This document shows positions 1-9,300 of a stretch of DNA of 20,350 nt, one piece after another. The notes beneath the pieces are model-generated. The model made no database searches and had not been told where the DNA came from. It worked only from the letters and a program-made list of their open reading frames with translations. The stretch spans positions 1-20,350 of the forward strand of contig CALSCR010003933.1 in NCBI GenBank assembly GCA_943704495.1, written 5' to 3'. The stretch is from Pigoraptor chileana. Its lineage: Eukaryota > Opisthokonta > Filasterea. The position numbers and the translations under genes are program-made. Every line of letters begins with the position of its first letter. Positions within the stretch are counted from its first letter, which is position 1.

Positions 1-125
1 CCCCCCGGCAAGCCATTCCAGCGCATTGCAAATACACAGAATGCCGCACACTGAAGTGCCGGACTCAATTCATTGCCGTTAACCCACACGCTCTCGCAGC
101 CGAAGAGCACAAGGCCTGCGCAGCA

Positions 126-290
126 TCACTGCAAGTTCAACGCCTTTTTCACGGCGTCCCGGTCTTCCTGATATTTCAGTGCCTTAAGGACAGAGTCAAA
201 GTTGGCCTTGTCGGTAATGTTCGGGTGGCAAATGACTACAGACTGCACCTGCGCCTCGCCATACACCTGTGCATTCATAAAGGCAATGGC
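126..290 (-). CDS. last exon of the DUF4476-like gene
   Basis: This exon has 54 codons plus a TGA stop at 126-128. It begins AIAFMNAQVYGE after acceptor ACACAG (291-296) and ends DAVKKALNLQ. The segment HPNITDKANFDSVLKALKY followed by EDRDAV resembles the C-terminal half of DUF4476 domains. An upstream in-frame ATG (MSLYTQ) would also give a 60-residue ORF. I prefer the splice, because joining directly to TCSQ restores the expected domain spacing. Confidence 0.7.
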   Translation of the reverse strand, partial: AIAFMNAQVYGEAQVQSVVICHPNITDKANFDSVLKALKYQEDRDAVKKALNLQ

Positions 291-939
291 CTGTGTATAC
301 AGCGACATGCCGAAGAAGGGGGGGGGGGATATAAGTAAGAAAGCAATAATGCAGCATCTTAATTTCGCAAAACAAACAATGCCGGACCAAATTTCAACTG
401 AACTGAATGAGGAATCGCCCGACCGCAGTGTCACGACCTCCTGATTGCCGTCCTGTGTCCCCCAACCCAAACAAGCTGGCAGTTGACTTCCGCTGTCGCA
501 ACATCACAAACAGCGCACCAAGCATGCACATGAATTGTCTTATCACATTGCTGTGTCGTCTGAACTACACGATCGGACACAAACGATGATGCATACCTGG
601 CTACATGTGACGTTTGTTTCTTCCACCGCTTGCTTGAGCAAGCGCAACTGTCGCACCGAAGAGAAGACGCCGCAAAAAAGCGCGAGAATGGGGATAGTTC
701 AGTGAAGCATACACCGCACAAAAAATGCATACCACCAATGCCCTCACCATGCTACAAAACTGCTAAAAGCTGAAGCCAATTTTAGCGAACAGCTATGACG
801 TCTAATTTAGGCGACACTGAGGCAGAACTGTGCCGTCTGGCAAACTAATACAAACTTGGAAGCTCACCCGATCTTTATCTTGTCGCAATGTCGTCATCTG
901 TTCAATGAGTTGCTTGAAGTCGCCCTCCTTTAAATCTCC
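126..939 (-). CDS. 3' part of a DUF4476-like domain gene (exons 868-939, 597-647, 126-290)
   Basis: Three minus-strand exons join in phase 0. Exon 868-939 (24 codons, starting GDLKEGDFKQLIEQM) lies between an acceptor TTTACAG and a donor GTGAGC. Exon 597-647 (17 codons, LRLLKQAVEETNVTCSQ) lies between CGACAG and GTATGC. Exon 126-290 (54 codons plus TGA) follows ACACAG. The joined reading has the spacing I recall for DUF4476: an FxxL helix, then DRLRLLKQA, then the central TCSQ motif, then YGEAQVQ, HPNITDKANFDSVL and finally DRDAVKKAL. The role of that domain is not established; it is a small helical module found in bacteria and many eukaryotes. The introns (220 and 306 nt) are longer than those of the neighbouring giant gene. 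The 5' end is not resolved, so this is a partial gene. The splice junctions and the reading are seen directly; the family call is from memory of the motif pattern. Confidence 0.68.
318..328. repeat. G11 homopolymer
   Basis: Eleven consecutive G on the + strand. Read on the minus strand this is C11 inside the pyrimidine tract of the last intron of the DUF4476-like gene, about 25 nt upstream of its acceptor. Such runs are prone to length change and to sequencing error. Confidence 0.85.
597..647 (-). CDS. 51-nt internal exon of the DUF4476-like gene
   Basis: This exon is 17 codons and reads LRLLKQAVEETNVTCSQ. The acceptor CGACAG follows a pyrimidine-rich stretch, and the donor is CAG|GTATGC. 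Both ends are phase 0. The TC.Q motif is the centre of DUF4476-type domains. The plus strand here also has an open frame, but without comparable splice or domain support. Confidence 0.6.
868..939 (-). CDS. 72-nt internal exon of the DUF4476-like gene
   Basis: This exon is 24 codons, starting GDLKEGDFKQLIEQM and ending LRQDKDR. It lies between acceptor TTTACAG and donor GATCGG|GTGAGC, phase 0 at both ends. Only one frame is open across it. It forms the first, charged helix of the domain. Confidence 0.6.
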
Positions 940-1046
940 CTGTAAAGCGCAGCAGAACGTGAATTCGTTGTCAAATTACAATCACTTATTGACAAACAAG
1001 AAATGGCTCTAACCCATTTGTGCACCAAGATTCCATTATCGCTCAC

Positions 1047-1082
1047 TTTGATGGGCATTTTCCAGAGCTGACGAAGAGATTC
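1047..1082 (-). CDS. possible 36-nt upstream microexon of the DUF4476-like gene
   Basis: Between a plausible acceptor (TTCTTGTCAG) and donor (AAA|GTGAGC) the minus strand reads ESLRQLWKMPIK, phase 0 at both ends, compatible with the next exon at 868-939. A 36-nt match of this kind can arise by chance. There is no domain support, so this is only a candidate. Confidence 0.25.
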
Positions 1083-1232
1083 CTGACAAGAATGAGTACA
1101 AGTTATAAGGGAAAGCCTGGGATGTTAGTCGTCGACATCAAATACGTTGGCACCACATGTTTTGTGCAGGATACAAACAGTACTACCGAGGTTTTGTTCC
1201 TGCACCAGCAGTTGTTTTGATGGTGCTTATCG

Positions 1233-1469
1233 CGTGAGCTCACGTGATGCTTCTGGTGCACGTGATTTAACCAATCAGAGGAGTGTCCGGATGGTAACGT
1301 CTTGCACTACTGTTACGCAACGGGGGGCTATTTTGGGATCCCGGCTGTTGTCAACGGGTAAAGCGGGGAAAGAAAAAGAAAAAAGGCGCGAAAAACCCCG
1401 CACAGAGGCCGTCTATTTGCGGCAGTTACTACGGACGGGAAATTGCACTTCAATGGGGCGGTCCACGTG
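1233..1469. promoter_or_regulatory. promoter-like region with E/G-boxes, CCAAT and GC box
   Basis: CACGTG occurs at 1241-1246, 1259-1264 and 1464-1469. A CCAAT box (AACCAATCAG) lies at 1269-1278, and GGGGCGG at 1455-1461. A perfect 12-nt palindrome CGTGAGCTCACG spans 1233-1244 and overlaps the first CACGTG. The cluster lies between two divergent genes, so it may serve the minus-strand gene, the giant gene or both. The motifs are seen directly; promoter function is inferred. Confidence 0.4.
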
Positions 1470-1936
1470 TGGGTCACTCACCATGACTCAGGGCGTCTGG
1501 GGATGCAACCCAGTCGTGCGCGGTTGCGCGCGTAATAAACAGAAAACGCATAGTGGATGCATACTGAGCCCGGTTATTAATTTGCATTTTTCTATTGCTT
1601 TTTTTTCTTTACTTTGAAGGCGCCGTAGTCGAGAGGGTTGCCAAACGATTACATAAGTAGATTTTGGGGATCCAATTTGCCCATACATCGCCATACAAAC
1701 CGCCAACCAACCGCTCAGCGTTTTGACCCAATAGTAGAATGCAAATCTTGCAAAATAATAGCCTCATTATCGGAATTAGTATGGGCAGTCGCAATAAAAT
1801 AAAATATATTTCGCGCCGTTTTTTTTTATTACAGTGCGACCGTGCTTGCACACTTTCCTCTCCCACTGCGCTCATGCACCAGACACACACGCACACATCA
1901 CACTTGTTGGTCATCCATCCTTTGCTGTCGCAAATC

Positions 1937-1948
1937 CACACACACACA

Positions 1949-1988
<40 letters not shown>

Positions 1989-2010
1989 CTCTCTCTCTCT
2001 CTCTCTCTCC
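1937..2010. repeat. compound (CA)n-(TC)n microsatellite
   Basis: A CA run from 1937 to 1985, broken by one T at 1955, passes directly into a TC run from 1986 to about 2009. It lies about 320 nt upstream of the start codon of the giant gene. An imperfect CA-rich stretch just before it (about 1882-1902) suggests an older part of the same tract. Confidence 0.95.
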
Positions 2011-2189
2011 AGCTACTAACTGCGTTGCTGCGTGGGTGTGTTTGTGTGTGGTGTATGGCGTGTGCACTGCTCCCAGAGTTTGTCGTTTATCATTGACTAT
2101 GAACAGCCCTGGGTTCATCCAAATGCAACTTTACATATGTAACTTCACAGTACCCTTTTCTTCTCCTTGGAACTCTTGTACCTGATAGT

Positions 2190-2199
2190 TATATATTTT
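2190..2199 (+). promoter_or_regulatory. TATA-like element upstream of the giant gene
   Basis: TATATATTTT lies about 140 nt upstream of the chosen ATG, in a locally AT-rich stretch. Spacing and direction suit a core promoter for the + strand gene, but no transcription start can be read from sequence alone. Confidence 0.3.
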
Positions 2200-2332
2200 A
2201 AATCATTAATCTCTGTTAGTTTTATTTGAAGGAGGGTGACAACTTTTCTCTCCCACCCATCTTGGGGACTTCTACGTCGTGATCTGACGAAGGAGCGTGC
2301 CCGTCTGGCATCATATCTTCTGCTTGAAGATA

Positions 2333-5300
2333 ATGGACGCTGCGGGCATCGCAAGCGCCCGGGGGCTGAAAAGAATGGACTTTTCAGCCCCGTTCGTGCG
2401 GAGGTCTTATGGGTTTCGTCTCCGTGCTTCGCCTGCCTCGATTCTCTTTGGCATTTTTATGCTTATAGTGACAGCGACATCCCATGTGGATGCGCAAACT
2501 CCCGTGAGCGTGTCGCCTCCAAACGGCGTTTCGTTTACGTCGGTGTCTGTGGGAGTCAACAGCCTAGATTACACCTACCGTTTGTTGTCGTCGTTCTTTA
2601 GCCTGTGCGAGTTTGAGGGGCTCGGGACAACGAGTGTAACTGGCGTCCGCTGGGACCCTCCGACGGTCACGTGCGCGGCACCAGCGGCCGGCATACCTGG
2701 GCGCTCGTATCGCGTCAGGCTGTACCTATGGCCTAGTGCCCCACCGAGCTCTTACTCCTCGGCTACGTTTTTGTACAACAATCTGGCGGTTGCAGCGATT
2801 TCGCCCGTTTCTGGTTCGTACAAGACGACCGTCTCAGTGACTGTGAGCGATGTTACGCTATTCAACACGACGTCGGCAGTTTGCCTCTTCGGGACCATAA
2901 TAGGTCGTGTGCTTAGTGTGGTGATGGGCTCCGGTGCTGCCGTTGGGTTTGTGAATTGCGAGGCTCCTGCCCTTAGTCCCACGGATACTCTTTGCTCAGT
3001 TGGTGTGGCAATTAGACAAGGGGCGACTCCAGTTTGGGGCTCAAACAATGTCTTCAGATGCCACTCGATGTCGTTCCTGGCGGTACAGCCCACCGTCGGT
3101 GTGCCGGGTACATCAGTTGTTGTGACGCTCGCCAATAACGTACCTTTAGCGGCGTCGTCGTCTGTTCTTTGCCGTTTTGGAAATCTGACACCCGTTGCAG
3201 CTGTGGTTGATGCAAACTCTGCGGCCACAATTCGCTGCTCGATTCCAGCTGCTGCAGCCCCTGGTTCGTATGCGCTGACTGTGTCAGTTGACGGGGGAGC
3301 GTATTACGTCCCGAACAGTGGGGCTCCGAAATTTGTGGTTCAGTCACGCAGTTTGACGATGACTCCATCCAAGCGTTCGCAGGAAGTGACGACGACGTCA
3401 ACTGTGACGTTCTCTGTTTCTCTGAACGACACGATTCCAGCTGGGTGCAATTTTACGGTTTCGTCAAATAATACTGCCATTGGAGTACCGAACGTGGCGT
3501 CGATTACAGTGCCGGCCGGGTCGACGTCTGGCCTCTCCTTGGTTGTTGTCATGACTGGCGCCATCGGCACCTGCACGATCCGAATCACCAAAGCATCGAA
3601 CTGTGCGGTCTCCATTGCTGATGTTGTTGTGGTCTCAGCGACGATGCGCCGACCGAATATCACCCTTGGGCAAACTTCGCTGGCACTTCAGGCTGGCCAG
3701 GCTGGCTCGATTGCGGTCTCACTGTCCTCGGAGCCAATCGACGACACTCGCCTGTCCGTTCAGGTCTCTGGACCATCCGGGGTGGTCACTGTTCAGACAC
3801 TTTCGCTGCTGTTTACGTCGCAAAACTACTATGTCGCACAACAGGTGGTTTTGTCCGGTGTTGCAACGGGAAATGTGTCCATCGTCTTGTTCAAGTCTTC
3901 GGGCACATCAACCGTCACAAACTCCAGCGTGTCCATAGCAATTTCTGGGACGCCGGCGATCGTCGTGCAGCCTTCGTCGGTTCTTGTTCATGCCGGCTAT
4001 TCGGGCTCGTTTTCCGTGTCCTTGTCTCGGGCACCCATTGACAATACGCTCGTCTCCATTGTCGTTGGTGACACGCGAATTGGCAGCCTGAACAGGACGA
4101 CTGTTATTTTCACTCCGACGAACTTTAGTAGCCCGGTGACTGTTTCCGTGACCGGGCTTCTGGCGGGATCCTGCTCAATTCAGCTGCAGAAGGTTACTGG
4201 CTCGTCTTCTTTGTCGGCATCAACCGTAGCTTTCTCTGCATTGGTGGTTCCCACTCTGATTCTGAGCGATGCTACTGCGTCGATTTTTACCGGTGCGACG
4301 CGCGTTATCACGGCGAAGCTCTCGTCGGACATTCTCGCGAATGTAACTGTGGCGCTGTCCTTGTCCTCCAGCTCTGTGCTGTCTCTCTCTGCGTCGAATT
4401 TGACGTTCATGGCAGCCAACGCAAAGATAGACCAGACGGTCACTGTCAGAGGTCTTGTTGCCGGTGTGTCGAACCTCACCTTGAGCGCAAGTGTGTCGTC
4501 TGCTCTTCGGGTGCCGTCGGCGTTGTGTGCGGTGACTGTCGTCGGTACCACGTCGGTGGTGCTGTCTCCAGCTTCTCTTGAGACAGAAGTGGGTCGAGTG
4601 ACAACATTCAATGTATCCCTTTCTGGCCGTTGTGCGACTGGTGAGATTAGGCTGGCCGTTGTCTCTTCGATTGCCACCGGAATTGCGGTGTCTACGAGCC
4701 TTATTGTGATTCCCGCCAACTCTACCGCGCCGGTGGCCTTCAACGTGACTGCTTTGGCCCCCGTGACCGGCACTGTCTCCGTTTCTGCGACATCGGGGGC
4801 ATGCTCTGTGACGAGCGCGGCTGCAACAATAGTTATTCGCGTCGTTCCTACGCTCATTGTTGCAGGCGTGCCGTCCTCGCTGTATGTGGGACGGGCTGGG
4901 TCGTTTTCCATCGCTCTTTCCTCTGTTCCAATGGGCGCCGTCTCGATTACTGTTGTGCCAGTCACCTCTGGGTCGTTGTCGGTGCAGCCGTCGTCGTTTG
5001 TTTTTGGCACTGCGAACTACTCGACGCCAGTGATGGTCTCTATTTCCGGGGTTACGACAATCCCTTTGGCCACTCTATCGGTGTATCGCGTCTCTGGCGA
5101 ATCGAAGGTGGCAAACGCGTCTTTTTCTACGAGTGTCCTTGGCATTCCGTCGCTTGTTGTTTCTCCGACAACGGCACTCTTGGAAACTGACTCGTCTCGC
5201 ACGTTCGCAGTTTCGTTGTCCTCGGCGCCTATTCAATCGGTATCTCTGAGCCTCGCCGTGGCTGCTTCGACCATGGGACTGGCCATTCCTTCGGTGCTTA

Positions 5301-6329
5301 CGTTCAGTTCGTCGTCATTCTCCATCCCACAGACAGTGACTTATACGACGGGGTCTCCGGGAAATTCCGTCGTCAACATTGTGGACTCGTCTGTGAGCGG
5401 TGCAATTGTACCAAGCTCGAGGTTCAATGCGACTGTGCTGGCAAAGCCATCCATTGTCGTGGACTGGGCAGGCACGGCGATTGAGCCCGGCTCTTCAAGG
5501 ACCATTGGCATTAGTCTCTCGTGCTCTTCGGCAGATCTTACTCTGCTGTCTGTCACTGTCGCGTCACGAAACATTGCCACTGTGACCCCCACGCTCCTCT
5601 GGTTCGGGCCTGCTAATTCGACCGTGGTTCAGCTTTTAACCGTCCAGGGTGTGACGTCTGGCGAAAACGTCATAATGCTGACGAAGACGTCTGGATTCTC
5701 CACGATTGGTAGTCGGTCGATTTCCGTATCTGTCGCAGTTCCGCCGATTGTGATACTTTCGACAGCCAGCCAAACCATGAACGTGAACGGAGGCATCTTG
5801 GTCGCTGTGTCGCTGTCGCGGACGCCTGTCGATGCGACAACAATCACAGGAACTGCGGCGGACGGGACGTTGCTGGTATCGCCGGCTTCGCTTACATTCG
5901 CAACGTCAAATTGCAACGTGCCTCAGACCGTCACGGTGATGGGCAAGGCAGTGGGATATGGAAGTGTCGTCTTTTCAAAGTCATCTGGGCGCTCTCCCAT
6001 TGCATCTGTCTCGTTTGCCGGCACCGTGATCGCTGCACCTGCTCTTCTTGTTTCGCAAGCAGAGGTAACGTCTACGATTGGTGGTAAATTCGCACTATCG
6101 ATTAGCCTTTCCTATGCGCCTCTCAGCAGTTTTTTGCTTGGCGTCATGTCGACAACGGGCAGTGCATCGGTGTACCCTTCAAGCTTGTCGTTCTCCGCGA
6201 CCAACTACAACATCAAGCAGACAGTGACAGTCCTGTCCAATTCTGCGGGTTCGGCGGCAATTATCCTTGCAACCTTGCCTCTCTCTAGCGCATATGTTCA
6301 AGGACGTATCAACGTAACTATTCTTGGAC
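2333..6329 (+). CDS. exon 1: signal peptide, three TIG-like domains, repeats 1-10
   Basis: Residues 1-1332 plus one base. The signal sequence is followed by TIG-like units at about 56-150, 151-244 and 245-338, each with the pattern C.F or C.FG, then a later Cys and a closing F/Y strand. Repeat 1 is atypical, with its own Cys residues. Repeats 2-10 are regular at 294-300 nt. The donor C|GTGAGT at 6330 opens a 132-nt intron that ends ACACAG at 6461. Without splicing the frame stops at once (TAG at 6335). Confidence 0.88.
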
Positions 6330-9300
6330 GTGAGTAGTTTTGCCTTTTCGCGTTATTCGTCAAGATATTGTTTATTATTATTTATTTTACTGCTCATTTG
6401 TTGTTGCGGGTGTATGCTAAGTTTTGCCCAATTCTTCGCCTTCTTTCGCAAAACCACACAGCCGTCCGGATAATGGCGGAGAGCACTACGTTCACCATGG
6501 AGAGCGGAAGGAACTTTCCGTTGTCGATATGGTTGACGTCTTCGTGTCCCCAGAATTCGCTCGTAACCCTCACAGTGCTGTGCGACAATGAGGACGGCTC
6601 TCGCTTGCGTTGCGTCGACAATAATAATGATGGCTTGTGCCGTGACAACGATCACCGGTCGTGGGACCACCGCTTTGGAAGGAAGCGCTCTCGCAGAGAC
6701 ATCTCCGTGGATCACAGAGACGACGACGACGACGACGACGATTGCTTCCGAGACTACAATCCGGACGATTACACCGGTTACCGGTCTTGTTCGGATGGGG
6801 TTGTGTCGACAGCTCCGAAGTTTTTTGTCTTCTCAACCACGAACGGAACAACCCCGCAAGTTGCGCTTGTACTTCCCCGTCGCGTTGGTACCGCGAGAAT
6901 TGTTTTGAGTTCGGTTGCCGGTTGCGGTGACGTTCCAGACGTTACAATTCAAGTGACCGTGCAGAACAGTGTGACTCTTGTGGTCGGCTCGGCTGCCACT
7001 ACTCTGTTTGCTACGCAGTCCGTCCCGGTAGCCGTGACGCTGTCGGGTCCACCGCTTGATACTACTGTTTTTTCGGTTGCCGGATCGACGAATGCAGGAA
7101 TCGTCTCGTTGTCGCCCTCGACACTCACATTTACAAGGGCGAATTTCGCCTCGCCACAAAATGTGAATGCCCTCGGGTTGATTGCCGGGACAGCAGTCGT
7201 TTCGATTACGTTGCGTTCGGGAATGTCCGTCGTTCCGACTGCTTTTTTCAACTCGACTGTTTTGGCGGTTCCTTTGTTTACGCTGTCACCAGGCTTTGCG
7301 ACCACAGATGTCGGTGGCTTCGTCACGTTTGGTTTGTCACTCTCGTCGTCGCCCTTTGGTCTTGTTGTTGCGAGCGTCGCAAGCCCCACTGGCGTTGTTA
7401 CGGTGTCACCGACCTCTTTTGCTTTCACCGCATCGAACTTCAGTTCGATACGCACTGTCACTGTGACTGGAGTGACTGCAGGGAGCCGCAATGTGTCTGT
7501 TGCTCTACTGAGTGGTTCCGCACCCATTGTGCCCGTGGCGTATTTGGCGACTGTTATTCCCGCCGCCTCGATTGATACTGCAACGTCGCTGTCTGTGGAA
7601 TCGGGCACTCCGGAGCTCCTCGGAGTGCGTCTGACATCTGCGCCTATTGGCACGACAACCATCGGGCTTTCGGTGTCATCAAGCCTCCTATTGACGGTTT
7701 CGCCTCAGTGGGTCACGTTCACGGCATCGAACTTTAGCAGCTGGGCATACTTGTCCGTGGGAACATCCGTTCTGTCGGCGACAACTGCTACTATTACTCT
7801 TGCGAAGACTTCAGGACTCTCAACGATTAGCGCGCGAAGCGTGGCTGTCTCGCTTAACCCAGTACCCACGATTGTCCCATCAGTCAGCGAGGTTGTTGCG
7901 TATGTTGGGACGACACTATTCACTGTGCGTTTATCAACTGTGCCACGGGACACAACCGGCATTCTCGTGAATGGCACGGCTATTGGGGCGACTGCGAGCC
8001 CATCGTTACTGTCGTTCACTCTGACGTCGTTTGCGGTTCCCCAGACGGTGTCTGTCACAAAGTCATCGCCCGTTGAAGGTTCGATTACTCTCGTGAAGAC
8101 ATCTGGCACGTCTCTCATTGCGAGCACTGTGCTTGCTGCGAGATTCTTGGCGGTGCCGTCGGTCGTCCTGTCAGCAACGCAGACAACGGTGGAAATCGGA
8201 TCACTGTTTCCTCTGATTGTGCGCCTTTCTTCGGCTCCCATTTCTGCGGTCGCGGTGACATTGTCGCCTGCAGCATCCTCATTTCTTCGGATATCCGCGT
8301 CTACGTTGTATTTTTCTCCGACGAATTTTTCGGACGCCCAGACAGTGTCTGTTGTCGGCCTCGCTGCCGGAAATGTTCCCATAGGCTTTTCGGCCAGCCA
8401 AGCAGGAGCTACGTTTATTGGAGCAACGTTCCAGGCTACTGTCGTGGTCGCCCCGACGCTTGTACTTCCAGCTTCAATTATTGTCGAAATTGGGTCGTCA
8501 TCGTCACTAAGTGTCTCGCTTAGCTCGCCTGCTGGATCTGCGCTTTCATGTGTCGTGCGCTCCGCCTCCACGTCTCTTTTTGATGCCGGGACTGGAATTC
8601 TTTCATTTGGGTATGGCCAGATCGGGCCCGCGCAGGCTCAACTGAGTGGTATCGCGGCCGGCACAGGAAGCGCAACAGTCACGGTGACTTCTCTTACCAC
8701 CAATTTCACGTTGAGCGGAGTCGTTAGTGTTACTGTTCGTGCTGGTGAGTGATCTTGCGCTCCATAGTTATTTTCGCCTTGTGTTTTACCATTTTTAAGA
8801 GTGGTGACGTCGCTATATCATCACCAATACGTCAAGGTTATCATCAACCTATTGACATTCATATTTTTTCAAAACATGTTTTTTGCCCTCCACAGCTCCT
8901 GAGGTGATAATTTCTCCGACTTCTGGAAATGTCTACGTCAATGGCATGACGACGTTGACTGTTTCATTGGCATCCGCTCCCTCGGACACGACGACCCTGT
9001 CGATTGTTGCGAACGTGGCTGGCATTGGCACCATATCCCCAGCGTCGATCATTTTTGGTGTTGCCAATGCTACAGTTGCGCGAGTGGTCACCCTTGTTGG
9101 TGTGTCGGCGGGATCAATAGTCATCAGCTTTGCGAGGACGACAGGAAGCTCGGCGATTGTGCCGAAGTCGTACTCTCTAAACGTGTGGACAACGCCGACG
9201 GTGGTGCTTCAGCCCAAGTCAAGCATTTTCGATATCAACTCGCGCGCTGTGTTCTCGTTATCGCTTTCGAGCACCGTTTTCAGTGATCTCGCACTTGCTG

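Larger units (their letters stand above)
1100..2332. other. intergenic region between divergent genes
   Basis: I see no convincing gene here. Open frames such as 1147-1617 (+) and 1609-2118 (-) are low-complexity or lack a recognisable protein pattern. The stretch holds the CACGTG/CCAAT cluster, AT-rich tracts near 1793-1815, the compound microsatellite at 1937-2010 and a TATA-like element near 2190. Any 5' exons of the minus-strand gene would have to lie here or end within it, but I could not resolve them. Confidence 0.5.

Noticed and set aside
387-440. Extra minus-strand exon (DGNQEVVTLRSGD...) between 597-647 and 126-290
   Set aside because: Splice-like ends and phase 0 are possible, but including it would break the DUF4476-like spacing between TCSQ and YGEAQVQ.
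431-730. Minus-strand 99-residue ORF (MHFLCGVCF...)
   Set aside because: It overlaps the 597-647 exon in another frame and has no recognisable pattern; the spliced reading is better supported.
1020-1617. Plus-strand ORFs 1020-1220 and 1147-1617 as genes
   Set aside because: Their composition is irregular, they have no domain pattern, and they overlap promoter-like motifs.
1617-1660. tRNA-like stretch (GTAGTCGAGAGGG)
   Set aside because: It resembles a D-arm only; no B box or cloverleaf follows.
2297-2332. GTG start extending the giant protein by 12 residues
   Set aside because: A eukaryotic gene is expected to use ATG, and ATG 2333 has a good context. The extension holds no signal-like sequence.
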